Positions 34,684-42,697 of a stretch of 64,000 nucleotides of DNA are shown here, one piece after another. The position numbers were made by a program, and so were the translations under genes. Each line of letters starts with the position of its first letter. Positions within the stretch are counted from its first letter, which is position 1. Location: positions 744,001 to 808,000 of the forward strand of contig NZ_BCVH01000001.1 in assembly GCF_001591645.1 (NCBI RefSeq), written 5' to 3'. The notes below the pieces were generated by a model that made no database searches, was not told the DNA's origin, and saw only the letters and a list, made by a program, of their open reading frames with translations. Source of the DNA: Robertmurraya korlensis NBRC 107688 (GTDB lineage Bacteria > Bacillota > Bacilli > Bacillales > Cytobacillaceae).

Positions 34684-35457
34684 TTAGCTTTTTCCCGAAT
34701 CACCCTCAACCTTTTCTTTAGAAAGAAACCAACCCAAAACCCCTATTAATAACAAAACGGACCAAAAGGTAAGTTTCCACTCGAATGACTTTGGAAATCC
34801 CTTTGGAAGATAAACTAAATCAGGATGGGCGAGGGTGTATACCGCCAATTTGATACCTACCCAGCCAACGATAAGAAAAGCAGCTGTCTCTAGCCCGGGC
34901 TTTCTGTGTAAAATACCTACAAAGAAATTAGCTGCAAATCTCATGATCACTAAACCAATAACCCCACCAGCTAATATTACTAAAAACTGACCTCCGTCTA
35001 ATCCACCTATAGGAGGGAGTGGTGTTTCCGGAAGTGCAACAGCAAAGGCAACAGCTGCTAAAATGGCATCAACCGCAAAAGCTAAATCAGCTAATTCGAC
35101 TTTTAATACGGTCATCCAAAACCCAGAACCTTGCTTTTCTTCCCCTGTTTTTTTGTTTTCTCCCTTTCGTAAAACAAACTTTTTAATAATGTGATTGATT
35201 GAAATAAATAAAAGGTAAAGAGACCCAATCGCTTGTACCTGCCAAACATCGACTAAAAATGAAATGATAAATAAGGAAGCAAAGCGAAAGACAAAGGCAC
35301 CGGCTAAGCCGTAAAATAGAGCTTTCTTACGTTTTTCATCTGGTAAATGTTTCACCATAATCGCAATGACTAGGGCGTTATCAGCTGCCAAGATTCCTTC
35401 CAAGCCAATTAACACAATTAAAACCCAAAGATATTCAAGTAACAGGGCGGTATCCAT
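34684..35457 (-). CDS. TerC-family membrane protein (YceF/YkoY-like)
   Basis: TerC-family protein of 257 residues with about seven membrane helices. Family signatures are GLEGILAADNALVIAIMVKHLP with paired Asp/Asn, and VELADLAFAVDAILAAVAFAV. Bacillus YceF and YkoY supply manganese to exported enzymes; a metal-efflux role is therefore likely. ATG 35457 is chosen with AGGAG 9 bases upstream. No yybP-ykoY Mn riboswitch was recognised in the short leader. Confidence 0.85.
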   Translation of the reverse strand: MDTALLLEYLWVLIVLIGLEGILAADNALVIAIMVKHLPDEKRKKALFYGLAGAFVFRFASLFIISFLVDVWQVQAIGSLYLLFISINHIIKKFVLRKGENKKTGEEKQGSGFWMTVLKVELADLAFAVDAILAAVAFAVALPETPLPPIGGLDGGQFLVILAGGVIGLVIMRFAANFFVGILHRKPGLETAAFLIVGWVGIKLAVYTLAHPDLVYLPKGFPKSFEWKLTFWSVLLLIGVLGWFLSKEKVEGDSGKS

Positions 35458-35558
35458 AACAAACAACTCCTAGTTAAATAATTTCTCCATTACTTGTTAC
35501 TGTGGCTTTATTAGAAATTAATATACTTACTATACTAAGAGGGTTATACAGAAAAAAA

Positions 35559-35578
35559 TCCGCAGAAATTTCTGCGGA
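35559..35578 (-). terminator. Terminator of redoxin lipoprotein gene
   Basis: Perfect ten-pair stem TCCGCAGAAA / TTTCTGCGGA followed on the minus strand by seven T. Confidence 0.9.
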
Positions 35579-35585
35579 AAAAATA

Positions 35586-36101
35586 TTATTGTTTTGCTAG
35601 TGATTGATATGCTTTTTTAATTTCCTTTACCGTTTCATCAAACTCTTCACCCCAAAGGTCATTGATGGTATGAAAGACAACATTTCCATCTTTGTCTAAC
35701 ATTCCATAGCCTCTATATGCCATGTCACCATTTTTCATTCCAAATAGATCAATCAATTCTAGTTCAGGGTCAGATACAAAGGGGATGCTACTTTCGAACT
35801 TGTCCACTAAAGCTTGATATAACTGCAATTGTTGATCAGGAGTATCACCACTTACGATATACATATTCACATCTAAATCCTCTAGTTGTGAGATTTTTTG
35901 ATGCAGCTGAACTAGCTGCTGTTGACAGTGTGTTCAGGTATAGGTGGTAATAAAAAAGAATACAGCTGGTTTATCCTGTGGGAAAGTGATTTCCTTGTTA
36001 TTTTGGTCAACCAATTTAAGAGTTCCATCCATTTTCTTCTGTCCGCAAGCGGTTAGAAGAAGGAGGGTGGCTAATAAAATAAATACTAGTTTCGTTTTCA
36101 T
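35586..36101 (-). CDS. Thioredoxin-like lipoprotein with in-frame TGA at the CxxC site (candidate selenoprotein)
   Basis: A frame of 171 sense positions is broken only by TGA at codon 56 (35936-35934). The N-terminus is a lipoprotein signal (ILLATLLLLTACGQ, lipobox Cys19). The redoxin core reads PAVFFFITTYT-(TGA)-THCQQQLVQLHQ, where family members have CxxC, so TGA occupies the first, nucleophilic cysteine. The remainder is intact (VSGDTPDQQ, YGMLDKDGNVVFH). AAAGGTG precedes ATG 36101. Directly after TGA a hairpin GCAGCT-AGTTC-AGCTGC (35919-35903) has its loop 20 bases downstream, as expected of a bacterial SECIS. Alternatively the gene is a pseudogene from a TGC/TGT to TGA mutation. No sel genes are in the window. 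Confidence 0.6.
35903..35919 (-). other. Candidate SECIS-like hairpin after TGA
   Basis: Six-pair perfect stem GCAGCT / AGCTGC with loop AGTTC. There are 20 bases between the TGA and the loop, and G is the second loop base. This is compatible with bacterial SECIS rules, but a 6-bp stem can occur by chance. Confidence 0.4.
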
Positions 36102-36120
36102 TTAACACCTTTACCTTGTC

Positions 36121-36519
36121 TTATATTTGAGCTTGGGTTTCCTTCGTAGGAATTTTGGAATCTAAACTGAACATAGAACTACCGTTTATGGCTAAAAAGA
36201 CAGTGATAGCAAGTATAACTACGTCTAATTCATATCCTCCCATAAAGCCTGCACCAATTTTTACTTTTAAGATGGCACCTAACATGATCAATCCAAGTAG
36301 TGCGGATACGATTTTGGTGCCTAACCCAACGATTAAGGCAACGCCACCAATAAGCTCAATTCCTGTAACAACGTAAGCGAGCAATCCTGGCAATCCCATA
36401 CTTGCAAACCATCCAGCTGTATTTTCTATTCCTCCTTGTATTTTCGCTAATCCATGGACAAAGAAGGTAATTCCTAACACAACCCTTAGTAGTAGGGCCC
36501 CCATTTCATGTTTGTTCAT
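36121..36519 (-). CDS. DoxX-family membrane protein
   Basis: DoxX-like protein of 132 residues with four membrane helices (LLLRVVLGITFFVHGLAKI, YVVTGIELIGGVALIVGLG, VSALLGLIMLGAILKV, VVILAITVFLAI). DoxX proteins participate in quinone- or thiol-linked oxidoreductions at the membrane. It is 19 bases upstream of the thioredoxin-like lipoprotein and shares its strand, so both form one transcript. AGAGGAG precedes the ATG, and a BlaI-type dyad lies 27 bases before it. Possibly the membrane electron partner of the lipoprotein. Confidence 0.85.
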   Translation of the reverse strand: MNKHEMGALLLRVVLGITFFVHGLAKIQGGIENTAGWFASMGLPGLLAYVVTGIELIGGVALIVGLGTKIVSALLGLIMLGAILKVKIGAGFMGGYELDVVILAITVFLAINGSSMFSLDSKIPTKETQAQI

Positions 36520-36546
36520 TGATCATTCTCCTCTCATATAAGTTAA

Positions 36547-36561
36547 ACTACATAATGTAGT
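36547..36561 (-). promoter_or_regulatory. BlaI/CopY-type operator upstream of doxX
   Basis: Perfect dyad ACTACAT-A-ATGTAGT, containing the TACA/TGTA halves typical of BlaI/MecI/CopY sites, in the 60 bases between the M56 gene and doxX. The same 15-bp ACTAC-N5-GTAGT pattern precedes the repressor gene. Confidence 0.75.
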
Positions 36562-36579
36562 GCGAAACCCCAAAAAATA

Positions 36580-37434
36580 TTAGGCAACAGTGAGCAACAC
36601 CATGCCTATGAAAAAAAGTAACACATGAATAGATATGAAGATGTTTTTTATTGTTAGTTTGATGGGTATCGATTGACTTGGTTCAACTAATTGCTGAAGC
36701 CTGAAGTTAATGGACCCACCAGAAAAATGAACCAAAGTGGGTGAGGCTTTTAACGAAACATGATATTTTATCAGCTTGATTAAAGCCGTGCTAAGCTCTA
36801 ATTCCGAACCCATTTTTCTTACTGCGTACTCATCAGCAAGTATTTCACTAATGATACTATAGTTTTGTTGACACCACTTCGTTACCGGGATAAACCACAA
36901 TGAATGAGCGATCAACTCTAGCATAAAAATCTTTAAAGGATCATGGTTATTTTTATGGAAGGTCTCGTGCTCAATAACAGCCCTTAACTCATTTTCTTCA
37001 AGGATTTGGATCATAGCTGTTGATAGAACAATAGTGGGTTTAATATATCCCATGGTGAATGCAAGTACGGAGTTACTCTTGATAACAATCAATTTGCCTT
37101 CGTGCCCATACTTACTAGTAATAAAAGCCGTTAATTCATCGTCCCTGCCTGCTAACAATCGTTTTGAAAATGTTTGAGTCAGGATCAATTGTTTTACTAT
37201 CTTTAGTAAGGTTACTAAAAAAATATAGGTAAGAAGTGTGTTAATTAGTAAAATAACTAAAAAATAGTAGAAGGAATCCTCCATAAATAAGCTTAAGCAA
37301 AATTTAAAGAAGTTCATTTTTAACTGTGTTCCAAACAGCAAATGGGTAAGAAACATTCCCATCTGAACCCAAATAATCGTTGCTAACCCAAGGCTTAATA
37401 AAAGTAAGTAAAGTGATTTCTTTTTCCACCACAT
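36580..37434 (-). CDS. BlaR1-like M56 membrane metalloprotease
   Basis: M56-family protein of 284 residues. Hydrophobic helices lie at about residues 8-30, 42-75 and near the C-terminus (IFISIHVLLFFIGMVLLTV). The zinc motif HETFH with a downstream ISEILADEYAV glutamate is intact, so peptidase activity is expected. It lacks the large extracellular penicillin-binding sensor of BlaR1/MecR1, so the signal is not an obvious beta-lactam. Its start overlaps the BlaI-type repressor stop by one base: translationally coupled pair. It probably inactivates the repressor upon a membrane or redox signal (inference). Confidence 0.87.
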   Translation of the reverse strand: MWWKKKSLYLLLLSLGLATIIWVQMGMFLTHLLFGTQLKMNFFKFCLSLFMEDSFYYFLVILLINTLLTYIFLVTLLKIVKQLILTQTFSKRLLAGRDDELTAFITSKYGHEGKLIVIKSNSVLAFTMGYIKPTIVLSTAMIQILEENELRAVIEHETFHKNNHDPLKIFMLELIAHSLWFIPVTKWCQQNYSIISEILADEYAVRKMGSELELSTALIKLIKYHVSLKASPTLVHFSGGSINFRLQQLVEPSQSIPIKLTIKNIFISIHVLLFFIGMVLLTVA

Positions 37435-37868
37435 TATAACTTATCCTTTTTTAGTTGTTGGATTTTTTGTTCAAGTTTATCTAACAATGTCTCATCCACG
37501 TCTGTGAGGGAATCAATCATGTGACTAATCACAACTCCACCAAATTCATCGAGTAAATTTTCAGTTAGTTTTTTTGACTGTTCATCAAAAAACTCCACTT
37601 TTGATTGAATAGGACTGAATAGGGACATCCGACCACTAGCTCGTTTTTTAAGTACACCTTTTTCAACGAGCCGATTCATAACAGTCATAACGGTATTAAA
37701 GTTGATGCTTTTTTCAGAATCAAGGGCTTTCTGTACTTCTTTAATACTAAATTCCTCTTGCTCACTTTCCCAAAAAAGCTCCATGATTCTTGCTTCTAAA
37801 GGACCAAAAAATCGAGAAAGTCCTTCTTCATTGTACTTAAATCGTTTAATCGACAAGCTTATCACCAT
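37434..37868 (-). CDS. BlaI/MecI/CopY-family repressor
   Basis: Penicillinase-repressor family regulator of 144 residues (about 140 from the alternative TTG at 37856, behind GGTGAT). The winged-helix is seen in PLEARIMELFWESEQEEFSIKEVQ, FNTVMTVMNRLVEKGVLKKR and GRMSLFSPIQSK, followed by a dimerising helix. It is coupled to a BlaR1-like protease. Matching dyads lie in its own promoter and before doxX, so it probably represses both units. It differs from bla/mec systems because no beta-lactamase is nearby. Confidence 0.88.
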   Translation of the reverse strand: MVISLSIKRFKYNEEGLSRFFGPLEARIMELFWESEQEEFSIKEVQKALDSEKSINFNTVMTVMNRLVEKGVLKKRASGRMSLFSPIQSKVEFFDEQSKKLTENLLDEFGGVVISHMIDSLTDVDETLLDKLEQKIQQLKKDKL

Positions 37869-37870
37869 CC

Positions 37871-37885
37871 ACTACTGATTGTAGT
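37871..37885 (-). promoter_or_regulatory. BlaI-type operator in repressor promoter
   Basis: Dyad ACTAC-TGATT-GTAGT, extended by C and G on each side, immediately before the repressor start codon. Same length and arms as the doxX site. Confidence 0.7.
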
Positions 37886-38034
37886 GTGTAATGAAAAGAT
37901 AATCAAGTGAAAAACCTCCTATTAATAGAAATCTACTTCGAAATTTGATGATATAACTGATTATGATTTTAAATTTTTAATAACTATTGATAAAATAAAT
38001 AAATATACTTGGTTGAAGGAGCAGGGAGTTAACT

Positions 38035-38685
38035 ATGTCAATCATTGAAAAATTAAAACTTGATAAGTATTCACACATGGCTGTCATTAACCAGCCCAGT
38101 GATTATGCTATATTTTCAGGATACCAAACCTCATTAACCAATGACCATGATGCGATATTTATCTTTATTGAAACGCTGAATGAAATGGTCACGCATACAC
38201 AACAAATCATTAACGACCACTTATTACTTGAAAAAGGCTACCTTTTTTTCGCATACCCGAAAAAGGGGAATAAACGATATAGCACCTATGTACATAGAGA
38301 CGATATCTTTCCTGCGATGAGTGTAGGGAAGGACGGCTATATTAGCGAAAGTGATATTAAATTCGGGCGAATGGTAAGTATGGACGATGTGTTCACAGTC
38401 GTCGGTTTAAAGTGTGAGAAAAAGAAGGTAAAAAAGACACCAGCTGCCAGTCAATGTGTAGCTGATTATGAGGACAATATTAAAGATGTAGAGGCATTAT
38501 TAGCAGACACACCGAATGAGCTTGCGTTTTACCAAAGCTTAACTCCGGGATATAAAAAAGACTGGGCGAGATACATATTCTCTGCCAAACAGCAACAAAC
38601 AAAGGATAAACGACGGGGAGAAATGATAGAGGTCCTTTCACAAGGCTATAAAACCATGGATTTATACAAACAACAGAAGAAATAA
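38035..38685 (+). CDS. YdeI/OmdA-like protein
   Basis: Protein of 216 residues. The C-terminal part (FYQSLTPGYKKDWARYIFSA, then KDKRRGEMIEVLSQGYKTMD) matches the YdeI/OmpD-associated family. The N-terminal part (YAIFSGYQTSLTNDHDAIFIF and KGYLFFAYPKKGNK) resembles the DUF3052-like module often fused to it. Function is unknown. GGAGCAGGGAG precedes the ATG; a terminator follows. It diverges from the BlaI-type regulator gene. Confidence 0.75.
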   Translation: MSIIEKLKLDKYSHMAVINQPSDYAIFSGYQTSLTNDHDAIFIFIETLNEMVTHTQQIINDHLLLEKGYLFFAYPKKGNKRYSTYVHRDDIFPAMSVGKDGYISESDIKFGRMVSMDDVFTVVGLKCEKKKVKKTPAASQCVADYEDNIKDVEALLADTPNELAFYQSLTPGYKKDWARYIFSAKQQQTKDKRRGEMIEVLSQGYKTMDLYKQQKK

Positions 38686-38696
38686 GAATGACTGAC

Positions 38697-38727
38697 GAAT
38701 GAGACTGATGCTCATTCTTTTTTTTAT
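38697..38727 (+). terminator. Terminator after YdeI-like gene
   Basis: Stem GAATGAG / CTCATTC followed by nine T. Confidence 0.85.
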
Positions 38728-38974
38728 ACTAGGGAAGTAATTCTTTCTCCACGTATACTTCTATTCTCCTGAAATACCCTCAAAAATGTTTGGGCTTACA
38801 GTCATAAGAGAGATTCATTTTGACTCATCTTTTAAAAATAGATAAAAGGTCTATATTACCAATTTTAGTATTTTAGTAGAAAACCATGTTAGTATACCTA
38901 ACAAGTTGTCTTTATTTTCTGAATTATAAGATTTACAATGGCTCTGTAGTGAAAACCTGAAGGGAGTCGATAAT

Positions 38975-40597
38975 ATGACGGGAAAGCTAGACAAGGTAGT
39001 GACCAGAAGAGATTTCTTAAACCAAGTAGGTAAAGTTGGTGGAGCTGTTGCCGTCTATGGAGCAATGGATTCCTTAGGTTTACTAGGAGGATCTATGTTT
39101 GCTAGTGCCTCATCATTCAACGCTCCAAAAAAGAGTGATTTAGTTATGGCGAACAAAATTGGAAAGAAAGTTGTGATTCTTGGAGCTGGGATTGCAGGAC
39201 TTGCCTCAGCCTATGAATTAAGTAAGGCGGGCTATGATGTTCATATCCTCGAAGCACGTGACCGAACAGGAGGTAGAAACTGGACGGTACGAGGTGGAAC
39301 GGAAGAAACAGAAATAAATGGTGTGAAGCAGGTAGCTAAATTTGAGAAGGGACAATATATGAATGCAGGTCCTGCTCGGATTCCTCAGCACCATGTGACC
39401 ATTGATTATTGTCGTGAACTCGGAGTAGAGTTAGAAGTTTTTACAAATGCGAACGAAGCAGCCTATTATTATCAGGAAAATGCGGGTCCACTTTCAAATA
39501 CGAAGATAAGAAAAAGAGAAATCAAGGCAGATACTCGTGGATATGTCGCCGAGCTTCTTACAAAGGCTGCGAACCAAACATCACTCGATGAAAACCTAAC
39601 GTCTCAAGATATTGAAAGATTAACAGCCTATTTAACCCGAGATGGAGCGTTGAATTCTAGTAAAAAATACACAGGATCAAGCTATCGAGGGTACACTGAG
39701 CTCCCGGGCGCTGGCCTGAAACCAGGAACAATCGGTGCTCCTCACAAGTTTAACCATATACTCGAATCCGGAATGATGAACTACTTTAGTTCTGAATATT
39801 CCTTTGATCAGCAGATGTTAATGTTTCAGCCAGTAGGGGGAATGGATAGTATTCCGAAAGCGCTTGAAGCAAAGTTACCTGGAAAGATTACCTTTGGAGC
39901 AGAGATCCAGGAGATAAGACAAACGGCTGATGGTACTCGTGTAGTATATACGATTAAAGGCAAAACAAAAGAAATGACGGGTGATTATTGCATTTGCACA
40001 ATACCCCTATCGGTATTGAAAAACATCCCAGCAGATTTTACCCCTGAAATGAATAATGCTATCAAGAGCATCAATTATGCAACAACAGGTAAAATCGCAT
40101 TTCAATTTAAAAACCGTTTCTGGGAAACAGAGGACCGAATCATGGGTGGCATGACTACAACAAATATGGATATTAACCAAATTTGGTATCCATCATACGG
40201 ATATTTATCTAAAAAAGGAGTGGTCATTGGATACTATAACTTCGGACAAGCAGCAGTGAATCTAGGAAATATGTCTATTGCTCAACGAGAAAAGCACGCC
40301 TTAGCTCAAGGGGCAAAAATACATAAGTCGTATACGAGTGAGTTTGAAAACTCCTTCTCTGTCGCGTGGCATAAAATCAAATACAACGAAGGCGGTTGGG
40401 CTTCTTATTCGGCTTCCGATTTAAAAAACTACTACCCAACTCTTAACGAACCTCAAGGTCGTATTTATCTTGCTGGAGAACATTTAAGCTATATGACAGG
40501 CTGGATGTCAGGAGCTTTTGAGTCTGCTAGAATTGCCGTTACCCAAATACATGAACGTACATTAAAAGAAACTAATACAAAAGTGAAAGTAGGTTGA
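38975..40597 (+). CDS. Tat-exported flavin amine oxidase (monoamine / L-amino-acid oxidase-like)
   Basis: FAD-dependent amine oxidase of 540 residues. A twin-arginine signal lies at the N-terminus (TRRDFLNQVGKVGGAVAVYG), which predicts folded export through the Tat genes just downstream. The FAD-binding dinucleotide motif is VVILGAGIAGLASAYELSK followed by LEARDRTGGRNW. The C-terminal YLAGEHLSYMTGWMSGAFES completes the flavin site. Substrate amines or L-amino acids are not predictable; products would be imine, hydrogen peroxide and, after hydrolysis, ammonia. AAGGGAG ribosome site. First gene of a four-gene unit; about 290 bases of promoter region lie upstream. Confidence 0.9.
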   Translation: MTGKLDKVVTRRDFLNQVGKVGGAVAVYGAMDSLGLLGGSMFASASSFNAPKKSDLVMANKIGKKVVILGAGIAGLASAYELSKAGYDVHILEARDRTGGRNWTVRGGTEETEINGVKQVAKFEKGQYMNAGPARIPQHHVTIDYCRELGVELEVFTNANEAAYYYQENAGPLSNTKIRKREIKADTRGYVAELLTKAANQTSLDENLTSQDIERLTAYLTRDGALNSSKKYTGSSYRGYTELPGAGLKPGTIGAPHKFNHILESGMMNYFSSEYSFDQQMLMFQPVGGMDSIPKALEAKLPGKITFGAEIQEIRQTADGTRVVYTIKGKTKEMTGDYCICTIPLSVLKNIPADFTPEMNNAIKSINYATTGKIAFQFKNRFWETEDRIMGGMTTTNMDINQIWYPSYGYLSKKGVVIGYYNFGQAAVNLGNMSIAQREKHALAQGAKIHKSYTSEFENSFSVAWHKIKYNEGGWASYSASDLKNYYPTLNEPQGRIYLAGEHLSYMTGWMSGAFESARIAVTQIHERTLKETNTKVKVG

Positions 40598-40622
40598 TCA
40601 AATGACTAAAGGAGCTGTTACT

Positions 40623-41153
40623 ATGAATAAATCAAAAGCGAAAAAACTAGTGGCCTCTGTTGTATTTGGGACAAGCTTAATGGTGGGTGCTTATGCATTT
40701 GCTGGTTCGGAAAAAGCAGATTTGAAAACAGATAACGTCACCTTCTTTGGTACTCCTACTTCATCTATTTCAAGCTCTGTTTCCATACCCAAACAATATA
40801 ATCAACTATGGATTAGTGGAACCGTCCCGCCTGTATTAAACAAAAATGGAACGACGATTTATGAAAGATATGGAGATACGGAAACACAGGCCATTGGGAT
40901 TTTTAATAACCTAAAGTCCCAATTAGAAGCAAAAGGTTTATCTCTAAAGGATGTTACCTATTTACGAGTATACATTACGCCCGACGCAAATAAAGGAAAT
41001 AAACAAGACTATCAAGGTTTCTTTAATGCCTACGCCAAATTCTTTAACACGGAAGAAAATCCTGTAAAAACAGCACGTTCGACCGTTGGAGTAGACAGTC
41101 TTGTAAACTCTGATTGGTTAATTGAAATCGAAGCGTTTGTTGCTTATAAATAA
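40623..41153 (+). CDS. Exported RidA-family imine deaminase
   Basis: RidA/YjgF-like protein of 176 residues with an N-terminal signal peptide (KKLVASVVFGTSLMVGAYAFA), unusual because RidA proteins are normally cytosolic. The RidA core shows LWISGTVPPV, the active-site Arg in TARSTVGVDSL and the Glu in IEIEAFVAYK. RidA hydrolyses reactive enamines and imines. Directly downstream of a Tat-exported amine oxidase, it would clear the imine product outside the membrane (inference). ATG 40623 has AAAGGAG; the earlier ATG at 40602 lacks one. Confidence 0.87.
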   Translation: MNKSKAKKLVASVVFGTSLMVGAYAFAGSEKADLKTDNVTFFGTPTSSISSSVSIPKQYNQLWISGTVPPVLNKNGTTIYERYGDTETQAIGIFNNLKSQLEAKGLSLKDVTYLRVYITPDANKGNKQDYQGFFNAYAKFFNTEENPVKTARSTVGVDSLVNSDWLIEIEAFVAYK

Positions 41154-41168
41154 GAAGGGGGAAATCCT

Positions 41169-41357
41169 ATGCTACAAAATATCGGAGTACCAGGTTTAAT
41201 CTTAATTCTGGTGATTGCACTCGTTATATTCGGTCCCTCAAAGCTACCGGAAATTGGGCGTGCTTTTGGTAGAACATTAACAGAATTTAAAAATTCAACA
41301 AGAGAATTAGTAACGGGTGATTCGGAAGAAGAAAAAGTGAAAGAATTGAAGAATTAA
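41169..41357 (+). CDS. tatA: Tat translocase subunit TatA
   Basis: TatA-type protein of 62 residues. One N-terminal membrane helix ([21 protein letters not shown]) with the FGP hinge is followed by an amphipathic helix ([19 protein letters not shown]) and an acidic tail. It forms the translocation assembly with TatC downstream. AAGGGGGAAA precedes the ATG. Only 15 bases separate it from the RidA stop, so it is co-transcribed with the oxidase. Confidence 0.93.
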   Translation: MLQNIGVPGLILILVIALVIFGPSKLPEIGRAFGRTLTEFKNSTRELVTGDSEEEKVKELKN

Positions 41358-41365
41358 TTACAGGG

Positions 41366-41394
41366 AGAAGATGTAAACTTTGTTTGCATCTTCT
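41366..41394 (+). terminator. Hairpin between tatA and tatC
   Basis: Stem AGAAGATG / CATCTTCT, T-rich after it; possible partial terminator that sets a TatA:TatC excess. Confidence 0.6.
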
Positions 41395-41415
41395 TATCTT
41401 TAAAAGGGGTGTAGA

Positions 41416-42147
41416 ATGATGGAAGAATATAAGATGCCTCTAATCGAGCATGCGGAAGAATTTAGAAAAAGACTCATCTATGTACTAGTGTCATTTGTTG
41501 TTCTTTTATTTTCAGGTTTTATTTTTGTGGATCGAATCTATGATTGGGTAGTCCACTCGGCTGAACAACAGTTAACTGTTTTAGGGCCGAGTGATATAAT
41601 GTGGATTTATTTCGTTATAGCAGGTTCATTCGCACTTGTTTTTACCACACCAGTGGCTGTATATCATGGTTGGAGATTTGTTAGTCCTGGACTCCAAGCC
41701 ACCGAAAAAAAAGCGTTGTTTTTATTTATGCCAGTCTTGATTCTCTTTTTCGTCATGGGACTGTCTTTTGGCTATTTTATTCTATTCCCCAGCGTCCTAA
41801 CGTTTTTGACCAATTTAGCAGGCGACCATTTACATACGATGTACACAGCCGAAAAATATTTTAAGTTTCTATTAAACTTAACACTACCTATTGGTTTTTT
41901 ATTTGAGATGCCGATTCTTATCATGCTACTGACTCGTCTTGGCATAATTAATCCTATTATGTTGACAAAAACGAGGAAAGTAGCCTACGTCATCTTAATG
42001 ATTCTTTCAACACTAGTTACACCGCCAGACTTTATTTCCACGATTATTGTTTTTCTTCCATTAATCTCGCTATTTGAGCTAGGAATAAGCCTATCAAAAT
42101 TTATTTACCGTAGAAAAGAAAGAATGCTTTATAAAGAGGCAAGTTAA
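41416..42147 (+). CDS. tatC: Tat translocase subunit TatC
   Basis: TatC protein of 243 residues with six membrane helices. N-terminal MPLIEHAEEFRKRLIYVLV and the periplasmic PGLQATEKKA loop are the conserved signal-peptide binding features (including FRKRL and the P-G-L turn). Bacillus strains often carry separate TatAC pairs dedicated to one substrate; this one neighbours its likely substrate, the amine oxidase. GGGGTGTAGA ribosome site; a second ATG directly follows the first. Confidence 0.93.
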   Translation: MMEEYKMPLIEHAEEFRKRLIYVLVSFVVLLFSGFIFVDRIYDWVVHSAEQQLTVLGPSDIMWIYFVIAGSFALVFTTPVAVYHGWRFVSPGLQATEKKALFLFMPVLILFFVMGLSFGYFILFPSVLTFLTNLAGDHLHTMYTAEKYFKFLLNLTLPIGFLFEMPILIMLLTRLGIINPIMLTKTRKVAYVILMILSTLVTPPDFISTIIVFLPLISLFELGISLSKFIYRRKERMLYKEAS

Positions 42148-42296
42148 CAGAAAAAGATGCCTGGGAATTACCGAATGAGGATCAGGGAAGATAAATGTTA
42201 GAAAAGTAACATTCTTCACAGATTTCCTTGTTCCAAACCTTTACAGTAAATAAAAATCAGAACAGTTTGAAAAATAAACTGTAAGGGGGATTTCAA

Positions 42297-42650
42297 ATGA
42301 AAAGAACACATTTGCCATTGGTTTACTCATGTTCTGGCTGTTCTTCCGCAGCCCAAACCGCAAATTTAATCGCTATCAAAATGGACCGAGAGGACATTGC
42401 TGAAATGTCTTGTATTGCAGGGGTCGGAGGAGATGTAAAACCACTAGTGAAAACGGCTAAATCAGGGAGGGAAATCATTGCTATTGATGGATGTCCGCTA
42501 GCCTGTACAAAAAACTGTCTATCAAGACATGATGTAGTACCAACTTATCATTTTGATTTATCTAATTTTAATGTAGTTAAGAAAAAAGGAGTGGATCCAG
42601 ACGTAGATGTGTTTAGAGAGACATATGAAAGAATAGTAGAGCTAATTTAA
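42297..42650 (+). CDS. Putative zinc-binding protein with DGC-type Cys motifs
   Basis: Protein of 117 residues with cysteines in CSGCSSAAQTANLIA (residues 12-15), MSCIAGVGG (near 40) and DGCPLACTKNC (near 64-72). This matches the DGC-domain putative zinc-binding family, and the role is unknown. GGGGGATTTCAA precedes the ATG. It lies 150 bases after tatC in the same direction but with its own likely promoter, and a strong terminator follows. Confidence 0.8.
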   Translation: MKRTHLPLVYSCSGCSSAAQTANLIAIKMDREDIAEMSCIAGVGGDVKPLVKTAKSGREIIAIDGCPLACTKNCLSRHDVVPTYHFDLSNFNVVKKKGVDPDVDVFRETYERIVELI

Positions 42651-42655
42651 CCGAT

Positions 42656-42694
42656 AAAAATAGGATCGTCCAAGAAAGGACGTATCCTATTTTT
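42656..42694. terminator. Convergent terminator
   Basis: Long stem AAAAATAGGAT-CGTCC / GGACG-ATCCTATTTTT between the zinc-binding gene and the GNAT gene. Confidence 0.85.
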
Positions 42695-42697
42695 ACG

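Noticed and set aside
34684-35457. Mn-sensing yybP-ykoY riboswitch before the TerC gene
   Set aside because: The leader 35458-35558 is short and lacks the conserved aptamer motifs.
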